Shown here: in pieces, positions 43,582 through 53,334 of the stretch
How positions within the stretch are numbered: the stretch's first letter is position 1
Layout: each line of letters starts with the position of its first letter
Assembly (NCBI GenBank): GCA_964247385.1
Contig: CAXTUB010000001.1
Location: forward strand, 207,999 to 271,998
Length of the DNA stretch: 64,000 nucleotides
Direction of reading: 5' to 3'
Source of the DNA: TMP-86 sp964247385
GTDB lineage: Bacteria; Pseudomonadota; Gammaproteobacteria; Steroidobacterales; Steroidobacteraceae
Notes under the pieces: generated by a model
The model's database searches: none
Told to the model about the DNA's origin: nothing
The model's input: only the letters and a program-made list of their open reading frames with translations
Program-made: the position numbers and the translations under genes

Positions 43582-45033
43582 TTAGGGAAAAACCCGCTGA
43601 CACAATGCCAGCAAACCCGCGGGAGCAATTCCGAGCGCCAAGACCGCGAGCGAATTGACGCTGAGCAACGCACGCATGAGCCCGGAGCCGCCAAGCCTCA
43701 TGGCATCGATGGGCTCATCGAAATACATGACTTTGATGATTCGCAGGTAATAGAACGCGCCCACCACGGACATGAGAACGGCGATGACCGCGAGCCAAAG
43801 TTGATTCACGGCAATCACCGCCTGAATGACGCCCAGCTTGGCCCAGAAACCGACGAATGGCGGGACGCCGGCGGTGGAAAACATGAGCATGGCCATCATG
43901 CCGGCGAACCACGGACTGCGCGCGTTCAATCCGCGAAAATCATCGATTCGATCAGCTTCGAAACGCTCGCGGGCCAGCAACAAGATCATACCGAAGGCCC
44001 CGGTCGTCATGACGGTATAGACAATGGTGTAGAAGGTCGAGGCTCGATAGCCGCCTTCGGTGCCCGACAAGATGCCGAGCAGCAGAAAGCCGACGTGCGA
44101 GATCGTGGAGTACGCCAGCATGCGCTTCAGATTCGTTTGCGCAAGTGCGATCAGGTTGCCGATGACCATGGAGAGCACGGCGAGCACCGTGATCATTTGC
44201 CCCCAGGCGTGCTGACTCACCGCGAGGCCTTCGGCGAGGATTCGCAAAGTCAGCGCAAGCGAACCGACCATGGACGCCGAACCGATGTACAACGTCACAC
44301 TGGTCGGGGCGCCTTGATAGACGTCCGGCATCCACATGTGGAAAGGCACCGCGCCAAACTTGAAGCCGACGCCGACGATCACGAACGACAGGCCGAATAG
44401 AAGCCCCAGGTTGTCTGCTCCCAAGCTGCGCAACGCGTTCGCAAGTTGCGCAAGCTCCAGCGTGTGCGTGATGCCGTAGATGATCGAGATGCCGTAGAGC
44501 AATGTTCCCGATGACATCGCGCTCAACACGAAATACTTGATGGCCGATTCAGCCGCCCTCCCTGAGTCGCGGTCGAACGCGACCATGGCATACAAGCAAA
44601 GCGACAAGAGCTCCAGCCCCAGATAAACCGTGACCCAACTGGCCGCCGAAATCAGAATCAGGATGCCGAGCGTCGCGAACAATCCCAGCACGTAGTACTC
44701 GCCGCGAAAAATCTTGCGCTGCTGCAGATAATCGGCGGAATACACGAACACCACGGCGACGATGCCGAGAGTCACCACTTTCAGCACTTGCGCGAGCCCA
44801 TCGAGCACGAACATGCCGGCGAGAGCCAGAGTGTGCGGAGACCACGTCTGCGCGAGCACCAGACCCAGTGCGCCAAGAACGGTGAAAACCGCCAATGCGG
44901 CGGATACGGCACGCTGATTTCGCTGAACGAACAGATCGGTCAAAAGTACGATGCACGCGCCACTGGCCACCGTGATTTCCGGCGCAAGCAGCCGCAGCTC
45001 AGCAATAAAGCTTGCCGGCGCAAACATGTTCAT
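43582..45033 (-). CDS. nuoN: NADH-quinone oxidoreductase subunit N
   Basis: NuoN is one of three antiporter-like membrane subunits of complex I that pump protons. The 483-residue protein has about 14 helices, with the conserved lysine and glutamate network in LGLELLSLCLYAMVAF and KFGAVPFHMWMPDVYQGAP. The frame is open to 45135, into nuoM, but the upstream part is hydrophilic and non-homologous; ATG 45033 follows the nuoM stop by 17 bp. It is the last gene of the nuo operon, followed by tRNA-fMet. Confidence 0.96.
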   Translation of the reverse strand: MNMFAPASFIAELRLLAPEITVASGACIVLLTDLFVQRNQRAVSAALAVFTVLGALGLVLAQTWSPHTLALAGMFVLDGLAQVLKVVTLGIVAVVFVYSADYLQQRKIFRGEYYVLGLFATLGILILISAASWVTVYLGLELLSLCLYAMVAFDRDSGRAAESAIKYFVLSAMSSGTLLYGISIIYGITHTLELAQLANALRSLGADNLGLLFGLSFVIVGVGFKFGAVPFHMWMPDVYQGAPTSVTLYIGSASMVGSLALTLRILAEGLAVSQHAWGQMITVLAVLSMVIGNLIALAQTNLKRMLAYSTISHVGFLLLGILSGTEGGYRASTFYTIVYTVMTTGAFGMILLLARERFEADRIDDFRGLNARSPWFAGMMAMLMFSTAGVPPFVGFWAKLGVIQAVIAVNQLWLAVIAVLMSVVGAFYYLRIIKVMYFDEPIDAMRLGGSGLMRALLSVNSLAVLALGIAPAGLLALCQRVFP

Positions 45034-45050
45034 GGCCGTATTCACTTGCC

Positions 45051-46565
45051 TCAGTGTGCGAGCTTGGTCGCGAGAAGCTGCTCGCTCAAATGCCGCGTTG
45101 CCCCCGCGGTGACCTGCAGCAAAGGCGCCGGCCACAGCCCCACTGCGAGCACGGCGGCTGCCAGTGTGCCGAGCACGAAGGTTTCGCGGCCGCCAATGTC
45201 CCGCAAGCTGGCGGTGCGCTCATTGACCGGACCGAAAAGCACGCGCTTGACCATCCACAATGTGTATGCGGCACCGAGAATCAGCGTAAGCGCCGCGAAG
45301 AATGCGAACCAGAAACTGGCCTTGAACGCCGCAAGCACGACGAGGAACTCACCAATGAAGCCGGATGTTCCGGGAAGTCCCGCGTTGGCCATGGCGAACA
45401 ACACCATGAAGCCTGCGAAATTCGGCATGGAAGTCGCGACGCCGCCGTAAGTTGCAATCGCGCGGCTATGCAAGCGATCGTACAAGACGCCGACGCAAAG
45501 GAACATGGCGCCCGAGACCAATCCGTGCGAAATCATTTGCACGATCGCGCCATCGAGGCCGAGCTCGACGCCGGCGGCGGCACCGCTCCGACGCCAAATG
45601 CCATAGCCGACGAAAGCGCCCAAGGTGACGAATCCCATGTGCGCGATCGAGGAGTAAGCAATGAGCTTTTTCATGTCCTGCTGCACCAACGCAACGAGTC
45701 CGATGTACACCACTGCGATCAGCGACAGCGCAATGATGAGCCAATCCAGCTCGCGGCTCGCATCGGGAGCGATCGGCAGCGTGAAACGCAAAAAACCATA
45801 GCCGCCCATTTTCAGCATGATGGCTGCAAGAATCACGGAGCCCCCCGTGGGCGCTTCCACATGGGCATCCGGCAGCCACGTGTGCACAGGCCACATGGGA
45901 ACTTTCACCGCGAACGCCGTGAGGAATGCACCGAAGATCAGCAGCTGCTCCGACAGGCTCAGCGGCAGCCGCTGCAATGCTGCGATGTCGTAGGTGCCGC
46001 TCTTCACGTATAAATAAATGAGCGCGACGAGCATCAGCACCGAACCCAAAAACGTATACAAAAAGAATTTGACGGAGGCGTACACGCGCCGCTCACCGCC
46101 CCATACACCGATGATGAGAAACATCGGAATGAGCATGGCTTCCCAAAATACATAGAACAGAAGCCCATCGAGCGCCGCAAACACACCAATCATCAAGCCT
46201 TCGAGCAGTAGAAACGCGGCGAAATATTGCGCAATACGCCGATGCACGCTTCCCCATCCGGCAATGACCACGAGCACGGTAGAAAACGTGGTGAGCACGA
46301 TGAGCGGCATGGAAATGCCGTCGACGCCGAGATGGTAATCCGAGTTGAGCATCGGAACCCAATGCGCGCGCTCGACGAATTGCATCATCGCCGTGCCGAG
46401 ACGAAACTGGGTCATGAGAGGCACGCTCAGCGCAAAGCTCGCGACGGAGCCCGCAAGCGCGACCCAGCGTGCGCTGGCGGCGCGCGCGTCCCCCAGCGAA
46501 AGAGTGACGAGGCCCGCCAAGATCGGCAGCCAAATCAGCGCGCTGAGCAGGGGCAACCCGGTCAT
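45051..46565 (-). CDS. nuoM: NADH-quinone oxidoreductase subunit M
   Basis: NuoM is the second antiporter-like proton channel of complex I. The 504-residue protein contains the Mrp-type motifs FYVFWEAMLIPMFLIIGVWG (with the key glutamate), VKVPMWPVHTWLPDAHVEAP (lysine and histidine on the half channel) and KKLIAYSSIAHMGFV. The start is ATG 46565, 28 bp after the nuoL stop. Order and length are canonical. Confidence 0.97.
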   Translation of the reverse strand: MTGLPLLSALIWLPILAGLVTLSLGDARAASARWVALAGSVASFALSVPLMTQFRLGTAMMQFVERAHWVPMLNSDYHLGVDGISMPLIVLTTFSTVLVVIAGWGSVHRRIAQYFAAFLLLEGLMIGVFAALDGLLFYVFWEAMLIPMFLIIGVWGGERRVYASVKFFLYTFLGSVLMLVALIYLYVKSGTYDIAALQRLPLSLSEQLLIFGAFLTAFAVKVPMWPVHTWLPDAHVEAPTGGSVILAAIMLKMGGYGFLRFTLPIAPDASRELDWLIIALSLIAVVYIGLVALVQQDMKKLIAYSSIAHMGFVTLGAFVGYGIWRRSGAAAGVELGLDGAIVQMISHGLVSGAMFLCVGVLYDRLHSRAIATYGGVATSMPNFAGFMVLFAMANAGLPGTSGFIGEFLVVLAAFKASFWFAFFAALTLILGAAYTLWMVKRVLFGPVNERTASLRDIGGRETFVLGTLAAAVLAVGLWPAPLLQVTAGATRHLSEQLLATKLAH

Positions 46566-46593
46566 TCCGCTCTCGCCTGCCGTTGATCGCTTC

Positions 46594-48546
46594 TCATGGG
46601 TTTCGCCAGATGAGCCACAGCAGAAGCGAAGCCAACCCCAGAATCATTGCGAATGCATAGTGATATAAAAAACCCGACTGCGCGAAACGCACGACCGATG
46701 CCACCCACCCCACGCTTCGCGCGCTCCCATTGACCAGCGCGCCATCAATCAACAACTCATCGCCGCCCTTCCACAATGCGCCACCCAGGACGCGCGTGAA
46801 CTGAGCGAGCACATGCTCGTTGAACCAGTCGAAGCCGTACTTCCGCACCAAGATTTCGTACAGCCATCGGATCGAACCCGCAACGCGGGCGGGCCACTCG
46901 GGCTTCCAAAGATAGAAGACCCAAGCTGTGGCCACCCCTGCCAGCATCATGTACAGCACCGGCGAGGCGAACGAATGCAGCACCATGTGCAGGGGTTGGA
47001 GTGCATCCGCCGTTTCCCCGGAGCCCTGCCCGCTCGAGCGGATGGCGCTGCCGAAAAAGCCGCCGCTCAGGATCGGCTGAATGGTAAGCCAGCCGATGAA
47101 TGCTGACGGAATGGCCAGCAGCACGAGCGGCACCGTGATCACTCGTGGGCTTTCATGCAAGTGATCGCGCGTGTGCTCATCCATTCTTGGAGAGCCATGA
47201 AACGCCATGAAAAACAGCCGGAATGAATACAGCGCAGTGACCGATACGCCGGTGAGGACGCAAAAGTACGCGTAGCCCGAGCCGATGCGATGTGACTCCC
47301 CGATGGCCTCGATGATGGAGTCTTTGGAAAAGAAGCCGGATGTGCCGGGGAAGCCGATGAGCGCCAACGAACCGATCAACATAGTCCAATTTGTGATCGG
47401 CAGATATTTCTTGAGGCCGCCCATGCGCCGCAGATCCTGCTCGTGATGCATGGCCAAGATGACGGAACCCGCGCCAAGGAACAGAAGCGCCTTGAAGAAC
47501 GCGTGTGTCATCAAGTGAAACATGGCAGCCGAATAAGCCGACACGCCCAAAGCCGCCGTCATGTAGCCGAGCTGCGAAAGAGTCGAATAGGCGATCACGC
47601 GCTTGATGTCATTCGCGACGATACCGAGAAGCCCCATGAAAAACGCCGTGCTCGCGCCAATGATGAGCACGAACGACAACGCCGTCGGCGACAACTCGAA
47701 TAGCGGCGACATGCGCGCCACCATGAAAATTCCAGCCGTCACCATGGTTGCGGCATGGATCAGCGCGGAGATCGGCGTAGGGCCCTCCATGGAATCGGGC
47801 AGCCAAACATGCAGCGGCATTTGCGCTGATTTGCCCATGGCACCGATGAACAAGCAAATACACACAAAAGTGATCGCGGGCCAATCGAACGGCAATCCCG
47901 GCACATGTCCTGAGACCATGGCGCCGGTCCGTTCGAACACGGTGACGTAATCGAGCGTGCCCGTGAAATGTACGATGGCGGCAATGCCAAGCAAAAAGCC
48001 AAAGTCGCCGACTCGATTCACGAGGAATGCCTTGAGATTGGCGAACACCGCGCTGGGCCGCGTGAACCAGAACCCGATCAACAGATACGAGACGAGCCCC
48101 ACGGCTTCCCAGCCGAAGAAGAGCTGCAGAAAATTGTTCGACATGACGAGAGTGAGCATGGCGAACGTGAACAACGAGATATAACTGAAGAAGCGCGTAT
48201 AGCCCGGGTCGTCGTGCATGTAGCCGATGGTGTACACGTGAACCATGAGCGATACGAACGTGACCACGGTCATCATCAGGGCCGAAAGCCGATCGACCAG
48301 GAAGCCGACGTTCATGTGAAGTCCGTCGCTCACCAGCCACGTGTAAATGGAAGCGTTGAACGTCGGCGCACCGGCGAGCAATTGCCACAGCACGTAGGCG
48401 GATAGCACGAAAGACAATCCCACTGCCGCAATGGTGATGCCTTGCGCGCCGACGCGGCCAACCCAGCGGCCGCCCAGCCCTGCAACGGCCGATGCGAGCA
48501 GCGGCGCAAGCACGATCGTGAGCAGGATCTCGCGCATGATTTGCAT
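46594..48546 (-). CDS. nuoL: NADH-quinone oxidoreductase subunit L
   Basis: NuoL is the distal antiporter-like subunit with the long lateral helix. Its 650 residues contain the FFGWEAVGLVSYLLIGFW motif, AMGKSAQMPLHVWLPDSMEGP and KRVIAYSTLSQLGYM, and a C-terminal extension with the amphipathic helix. The ATG at 48546 shares its A with the nuoK TGA (TGATG) and has AGAGG just upstream; a second ATG three codons later is possible. The operon position (K-L-M-N) is canonical. Confidence 0.97.
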   Translation of the reverse strand: MQIMREILLTIVLAPLLASAVAGLGGRWVGRVGAQGITIAAVGLSFVLSAYVLWQLLAGAPTFNASIYTWLVSDGLHMNVGFLVDRLSALMMTVVTFVSLMVHVYTIGYMHDDPGYTRFFSYISLFTFAMLTLVMSNNFLQLFFGWEAVGLVSYLLIGFWFTRPSAVFANLKAFLVNRVGDFGFLLGIAAIVHFTGTLDYVTVFERTGAMVSGHVPGLPFDWPAITFVCICLFIGAMGKSAQMPLHVWLPDSMEGPTPISALIHAATMVTAGIFMVARMSPLFELSPTALSFVLIIGASTAFFMGLLGIVANDIKRVIAYSTLSQLGYMTAALGVSAYSAAMFHLMTHAFFKALLFLGAGSVILAMHHEQDLRRMGGLKKYLPITNWTMLIGSLALIGFPGTSGFFSKDSIIEAIGESHRIGSGYAYFCVLTGVSVTALYSFRLFFMAFHGSPRMDEHTRDHLHESPRVITVPLVLLAIPSAFIGWLTIQPILSGGFFGSAIRSSGQGSGETADALQPLHMVLHSFASPVLYMMLAGVATAWVFYLWKPEWPARVAGSIRWLYEILVRKYGFDWFNEHVLAQFTRVLGGALWKGGDELLIDGALVNGSARSVGWVASVVRFAQSGFLYHYAFAMILGLASLLLWLIWRNP

Positions 48547-48851
48547 CAGCCTCTCAAGGTGTCGAGGTCTTCGACGTTGATGGTGCGCCGCTCACGAAAC
48601 AGCACCACCAGAATGGCGAGCCCGATGGCCGCCTCGGCGGCGGCGACCGTCAAAATGAAAAACACGAAAATCTGTCCATCGATGTCGCCTAAGAAGCGGG
48701 AGAAAGCGACGAAATTGAAATTGACCGCGAGCAGCATGAGCTCAATGCACATGAGCAACAGAATCACGTTCTTGCGATTGAGAAAAACCCCTGCAATGGC
48801 GATCGCGAACAGCGCGCCCGACAATGCAAGCACGTGGGTGAGGGAGATCAA
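48546..48851 (-). CDS. nuoK: NADH-quinone oxidoreductase subunit K
   Basis: NuoK is a 101-residue, three-helix membrane subunit of complex I. It carries the conserved helix-2 and helix-3 glutamates (MCIELMLLAVNFNFV and TVAAAEAAIGLAILV) that form part of the proton path. Start and stop overlap the neighbouring nuoJ and nuoL genes by 4 and 1 bp, which indicates translational coupling along the membrane-arm genes. Confidence 0.96.
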   Translation of the reverse strand: MISLTHVLALSGALFAIAIAGVFLNRKNVILLLMCIELMLLAVNFNFVAFSRFLGDIDGQIFVFFILTVAAAEAAIGLAILVVLFRERRTINVEDLDTLRG

Positions 48852-49450
48852 GACCGCTCCTCCGGCGCCATGCGAACCACGCGCACGCGATCACGCGCCC
48901 GCACCGCGACCTGCGCAGAAGCATCTTGCATTTTGCCGCCTGGACGCTGACGCAAGGTGAGGACGATCGCCGCGATGCTTGCAACCAGCAGCACAGCCGC
49001 GGCGATTTGCGCTGGGTAGGCAAAGCGTGTGAACAAGGCGATGCCGAGCTCGCGGGTATTGGATTCATGCGGGGCAAGCGGCGGGGCCTCCGCCAACGCC
49101 AAACCGCCGAGCTGCCGCACGACGATGACGTTCAGCATGGCAAATACCACGAAACCCGCAACCGCGGCCGCCAGCGGCCAGTAGCGCGCGAAGCCTTCCT
49201 TGAACTCCTCGACGTTGATGTCGAGCATCATCACCACGAACAAAAACAACACCATGACCGCACCGACGTACACCACGATCAGCGTGATGGCGAGAAACTC
49301 AGCTTCGAGCAACAGCCAGATCACGGCGCTCGTGAAAAAACACAACACGAGCAGCAACGCGGCGTGCACGGGATTACGCACCAGAATCAAGGCGAGCGCC
49401 GAGCCGATCAATACGGCGCCGAAAAAATAAAATAGCAAAGTCGCAAACAT
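48848..49450 (-). CDS. nuoJ: NADH-quinone oxidoreductase subunit J
   Basis: NuoJ is a five-helix membrane subunit at the base of the quinone channel. The 200-residue protein has the conserved RNPVHAALLLVLCFF segment and IVYVGAVMVLFLFVVMMLDI, whose pi-bulge helix is central in coupling. The C-terminal 35 residues after the last helix are hydrophilic and variable. It starts 10 bp after the nuoI stop and overlaps nuoK by 4 bp. Confidence 0.96.
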   Translation of the reverse strand: MFATLLFYFFGAVLIGSALALILVRNPVHAALLLVLCFFTSAVIWLLLEAEFLAITLIVVYVGAVMVLFLFVVMMLDINVEEFKEGFARYWPLAAAVAGFVVFAMLNVIVVRQLGGLALAEAPPLAPHESNTRELGIALFTRFAYPAQIAAAVLLVASIAAIVLTLRQRPGGKMQDASAQVAVRARDRVRVVRMAPEERS

Positions 49451-49460
49451 CTTCTTCGGC

Positions 49461-49949
49461 TCAACGGTACGGCGCGTCAGCCGCCTTATCGTGGGCGATC
49501 ATGGCCTCGTAGCGATCGCCCACCGCGAGCAGCTTGTCCTTGGTCATGATGTTGTCGCCGCGCGCTTCCATGTGATATTCGAGCAGACGAGTCTCGACGA
49601 TGGCGTCGACGGGACACGCCTCCTCGCAAAAACCGCAATAGATGCACTTGAACAGATCAATGTCGTAGCGCGTGGTTCGGCGGGTGCCATCATCCGCCAC
49701 ATCCGACTCGATGGTGATGGCGAGCGCCGGACAAACCGCCTCGCAAAGCTTGCAGGCAATGCATCGCTCCTGTCCGTTCGGATAGCGCCGCAGCGCATGG
49801 AGCCCACGATAGCGCACGCTTTGCGGAGTCTTTTCCTCCGGATAGTTGATGGTCACCTTGGGCTGAAACATCGAGCGCAAGGTGACCCACATGCCCTGCA
49901 GCAACTCCCACAGGGAAAATGTCTTGATGAAATTTCGAATGGCTTGCAT
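49461..49949 (-). CDS. nuoI: NADH-quinone oxidoreductase subunit I
   Basis: NuoI carries clusters N6a and N6b, which pass electrons toward N2. The 162-residue protein has two 8Fe-ferredoxin motifs, CIACKLCEAVCP and CIYCGFCEEACP, and the N-terminal amphipathic region that binds the membrane arm. The same frame runs open far upstream through nuoH, but that part is Arg-rich noise; ATG 49949 gives the family length and lies 14 bp after the nuoH stop. Confidence 0.97.
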   Translation of the reverse strand: MQAIRNFIKTFSLWELLQGMWVTLRSMFQPKVTINYPEEKTPQSVRYRGLHALRRYPNGQERCIACKLCEAVCPALAITIESDVADDGTRRTTRYDIDLFKCIYCGFCEEACPVDAIVETRLLEYHMEARGDNIMTKDKLLAVGDRYEAMIAHDKAADAPYR

Positions 49950-49963
49950 GACGACGCGCTGCT

Positions 49964-51037
49964 TCAGGTGCGCCAAGGCCCGACGTGCCAGTACGCCATG
50001 CAAGATTCGACCACCAACCACGTCAGCGTGACCGGAATCAACGCCTTCCAGCCGAGCCGCATGACCTGATCGTAGCGGTAGCGCGGAAAGGTCGCGCGCA
50101 ACCAGAGAAAAACGAACATCGGAAAAAGCGTTTTGAGCCCGAACCAGAAAAAGCCCGGCGCAGCCAACCACGAGCCGGCGTCGAAGTAGCCATCGAAAGG
50201 CGACAGCCAGCCGCCGAAGAAAAACACCACGGTGAGTGCGGACACCGTAATCATGTTGACGTACTCGGCCACGAAAAACAGCGCGAACGCCATGCCCGAG
50301 TAATCGACGTGAAAGCCGGCGACGATTTCGGACTCGCCCTCCGCCACATCGAAGGGCGCGCGATTGGTTTCCGCCACGCCGGCGATGAAATACACGACGA
50401 GCATGGGCAACAGCCAAAACCAGTTCCAGGCGAGAAAACCGCCGCGTTGCGCGCTGACGATGGCGCCGATGTTCAGACTGCCTGCCGCCATGAGCACACC
50501 CACGAGCGCGAAGCCCATGGCGATTTCGTACGCGACGATTTGCGCCGCTGCGCGCATGGCGCCCAGAAACGCATACTTGGAGTTCGCCGCCCAGCCTGCC
50601 AGGATGATTCCATACACTCCCATGGAGGTCAGGGCGAGGATGTATAAGAGTCCCGCGTCGATGTTCGCGAACACGTGCTCGGGCGAAAATGGGATCACGG
50701 CCCAGATCGCGAGCGAAGGGATGAGCGCAAGAAAAGGTGCTAGCCTGAACAGGAACCGGTCGGCGTCCGAAGGCAACAAGATTTCTTTGAAGATCAGCTT
50801 GACGACATCGGCGAACGGCTGCCCGAGCCCCGGAATCCCCAAGAGATTGACGCGATTCGGCCCGCGACGCGATTGGATCCAGCCAATGACCTTGCGCTCG
50901 GCCAGGGTGTAGATGGCCATGGTCAGAATGATGCACACCATGGTGATCGCCGCTTGCACCGCAATGAGAAGAGGAGTTGACCAGTACGGCGTGATCCATC
51001 CCGACAATGCGTCGCGCAGAGGTGTCCAAGACCACAT
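49964..51037 (-). CDS. nuoH: NADH-quinone oxidoreductase subunit H
   Basis: NuoH forms most of the quinone-binding cavity at the arm junction. The 357-residue, eight-helix protein shows ERKVIGWIQSRRGPNRV, GQPFADVVKLIFKE and AETNRAPFDVAEGESEIVAGFHVDYSG-type loops that are among the most conserved in complex I. ATG 51037 (MWSWTPLRDAL) directly follows the nuoG stop; the longer frame lies within nuoG and is discarded. Confidence 0.97.
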   Translation of the reverse strand: MWSWTPLRDALSGWITPYWSTPLLIAVQAAITMVCIILTMAIYTLAERKVIGWIQSRRGPNRVNLLGIPGLGQPFADVVKLIFKEILLPSDADRFLFRLAPFLALIPSLAIWAVIPFSPEHVFANIDAGLLYILALTSMGVYGIILAGWAANSKYAFLGAMRAAAQIVAYEIAMGFALVGVLMAAGSLNIGAIVSAQRGGFLAWNWFWLLPMLVVYFIAGVAETNRAPFDVAEGESEIVAGFHVDYSGMAFALFFVAEYVNMITVSALTVVFFFGGWLSPFDGYFDAGSWLAAPGFFWFGLKTLFPMFVFLWLRATFPRYRYDQVMRLGWKALIPVTLTWLVVESCMAYWHVGPWRT

Positions 51038-51039
51038 GC

Positions 51040-53334
51040 TTACGCTTCCAGCTCCGCAACGACCTGCTCGGCGACGGTGAGATCCAATCCCGCCAGCGCC
51101 GTATGCGCGAGAGCATCCGAACGGCGCACGAGCGCATCTCCCGCATAGATACGGATCTCGCTCCACGTACTCACGGCGTGGGTTGGAGATGGGTTTGCAG
51201 GAGCACCGTTCGACGACGATTGGCTCGACGACGCTTGGCTCGACGACACTTGGCTCGACGGCGCTTGGCTCGACGGCGTGCCGCTCGACTCGAAACTCAC
51301 GGACGCCTCAAGTCGACTAATTTTCTCCTGTACTCGATCGCGCACTTGCTCGGCGCTATCGAAGTCGAAATCCGGAATGCCGAGCAAATTTCCCAGCACC
51401 CGCAATACCTTCCAAGCGGGACGTGCCGCGCCTAGGCTCTTCGCGGCGCCGCTCCAGCGCTGCCAACGGCCCTCGCAATTGACGAAGGTGCCCGCGGTCT
51501 CGGCGAAGGTTCCCACGGGCAGCACCACGTGCGCGAGCTCGCGCAGCTCCGCGCTGGCAAACGGAGTCAATGCGACCACGAAATCCGCCTGCGCCAATGC
51601 GCCCCGATCGAGCAGATCCAGCGAAGGGTCGATTGCGCCGAGCAGAATAAACTTTCGGCAGGATTTCAACATGGCGCGTGCGCTCAAACCGTGCGCTGCT
51701 CCGGAGGTGGCCGCGCTGGCATCGTTCGGTGCGCCTGCGCGCAAAGGATCAAACGGGATGGCGCCGGCAAGATACGCACCGGCGGCGTTTGCTCCTTCAG
51801 TCAACACTCCGACGCGCGCTCCGACCATCCCGCCCAGCTCGGCCGCAAGGTCCTTCAAGACGCCGTAGCTTTCGTGCCGCTGCGCAAGCTCACCCAGAAT
51901 GATGGCCTTTCTTTCGCCCTGCATCAGCATGGCGGCCATTGCGCGCTGCGCATCGCTTGGCTCGAACGAATCCGCCAAGTGCGAGGGGCGGCGTCCCGCA
52001 AGAGCCGCTGCCGCGCGCACCACGCCCGCAAGTTCGCGCGCCACGTTGTCGGCTGCGACGTATTGCTCGATTGGGAACAAGTAATCGAGGCGCCAGGGAT
52101 TCAAGAACGCGGCCTTGGCGCCGGACTTGATCACGGCCTTACGCATGCGATGCGCAAGGATCGGCGCCTCGGCGCGCAGATCCGCACCGATGATCAAGAA
52201 ACTCTGCACAGCGTCGACATCGGCGAGAGGAAGCCCGAGCTGCGGGAACGGCAGCTCCAAGGCTCGCGGCTCCAGATCCAGTTGCCGCAGACGGTGATCG
52301 ATATTGCGCGTTCCGAGATGGTTCGCGATTTGCGCAAACAAAAATAATTCTTCCAAGGTGCTCGAGGGCGCAGCCAAGAATGCCAACTCGTGCGCGCTTG
52401 CCCGGCTCGCGCTGAGGTTCTCGGCCACTTTCGCGAGCGCGGTCTCCCAATCGACCTCGCGCAACTCGCCGCGCTCGCGCAGCAGCGGCGCAACGGCGCG
52501 ATCCGCGGCGTGCATCCCTTCGAAACCAAAGCGGTCCCGATCCGAAATCCAGGTTTCGTTGATGGCCTCGTTCGTGCGCGGCACGATGCGCATGAGCCGC
52601 CCGCGCAACGAATGGCCGAAGAGATTGCTGCCGACGGCATCGTGCGGCGAAATGAGCGGATGCTGTGTCATCTCCCACGAGCGGCTTCGGTAGCGAAATG
52701 GCTTGTTGTTGAGCGCGCCCACGGGGCACAGGTCGACGATGTTCGCGGAGAGCTCGTGATCCACGCTCTGCTGCACGTACGTGGTGATTTCCATGTGCTC
52801 GCCGCGGCCGGCCGTGCCGAGCTGCGGAAATCCCTGGATCTCCTGCCCGAAGCGCACGCAGCGGGTGCAGTGAATGCAGCGCGTCATGTCGGTCGAGACG
52901 AGCGGCCCCAGATCCTTATCCTTCACCGAACGCTTACGTTCGGTGAAGCGCGAGATGCCGCGACCGAATCCGACGGCCAGATCTTGCAGCTCGCATTCCC
53001 CGCCTTGATCGCAAATGGGGCAATCGAGAGGGTGATTGATGAGCAGGAATTCCATGGTCGCTTTTTGCGCGCCAATGGCGCGCGGCGACTTGGTGAAGAT
53101 TTTCATGCCTTCCGCGATGGGCGTGGCGCACGCGGGCTGCGGCTTCGGCGCCTTCTCGACCTCGACGAGGCACATGCGGCAGTTTGCCGCAATGCTGAGC
53201 TTATCGTGATAACAAAAGCGGGGAATGTACGCGCCATGCACGTCCGCGACCTGCATGATCATCTGGCCCTTGCGGCCGACCACCGCCACTCCATCGATGG
53301 TGACGTTCACCTCATCGCTCGGCACTGCGCTCAT
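51040..53334 (-). CDS. nuoG: NADH-quinone oxidoreductase subunit G
   Basis: NuoG is the large iron-sulfur subunit of the peripheral arm. The 764-residue protein has the N-terminal 2Fe-2S site (CYHDKLSIAANCRMC ... C), the HPLDCPICDQGGEC site (with N-terminal His ligand), the CIHCTRC ... CPVGAL 4Fe-4S site and a molybdopterin-oxidoreductase-like domain without cofactor. Near the C-terminus a Ser/Gln/Pro-rich stretch is encoded by a 15-bp tandem repeat (51211-51285), not expected in this subunit. ATG 53334 overlaps the nuoF stop (ATGA). Confidence 0.96.
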   Translation of the reverse strand: MSAVPSDEVNVTIDGVAVVGRKGQMIMQVADVHGAYIPRFCYHDKLSIAANCRMCLVEVEKAPKPQPACATPIAEGMKIFTKSPRAIGAQKATMEFLLINHPLDCPICDQGGECELQDLAVGFGRGISRFTERKRSVKDKDLGPLVSTDMTRCIHCTRCVRFGQEIQGFPQLGTAGRGEHMEITTYVQQSVDHELSANIVDLCPVGALNNKPFRYRSRSWEMTQHPLISPHDAVGSNLFGHSLRGRLMRIVPRTNEAINETWISDRDRFGFEGMHAADRAVAPLLRERGELREVDWETALAKVAENLSASRASAHELAFLAAPSSTLEELFLFAQIANHLGTRNIDHRLRQLDLEPRALELPFPQLGLPLADVDAVQSFLIIGADLRAEAPILAHRMRKAVIKSGAKAAFLNPWRLDYLFPIEQYVAADNVARELAGVVRAAAALAGRRPSHLADSFEPSDAQRAMAAMLMQGERKAIILGELAQRHESYGVLKDLAAELGGMVGARVGVLTEGANAAGAYLAGAIPFDPLRAGAPNDASAATSGAAHGLSARAMLKSCRKFILLGAIDPSLDLLDRGALAQADFVVALTPFASAELRELAHVVLPVGTFAETAGTFVNCEGRWQRWSGAAKSLGAARPAWKVLRVLGNLLGIPDFDFDSAEQVRDRVQEKISRLEASVSFESSGTPSSQAPSSQVSSSQASSSQSSSNGAPANPSPTHAVSTWSEIRIYAGDALVRRSDALAHTALAGLDLTVAEQVVAELEA
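51211..51285 (-). repeat. five-copy 15-bp tandem repeat inside nuoG
   Basis: Five contiguous 15-bp units lie at 51211, 51226, 51241, 51256 and 51271; the plus-strand consensus is CGACGACGCTTGGCT. They differ at one to a few positions, most in the fifth copy. Translated on the minus strand they give repeats of S-S-Q-A/V/S-S type. The unit is a multiple of three, so copy-number changes keep the frame. Confidence 0.9.

Noticed and set aside
49950..51146. Open extension upstream of nuoI that would make a 561-residue fusion protein
   Set aside because: The extension is an Arg/His-rich out-of-frame reading of nuoH; nuoI is full length from ATG 49949.
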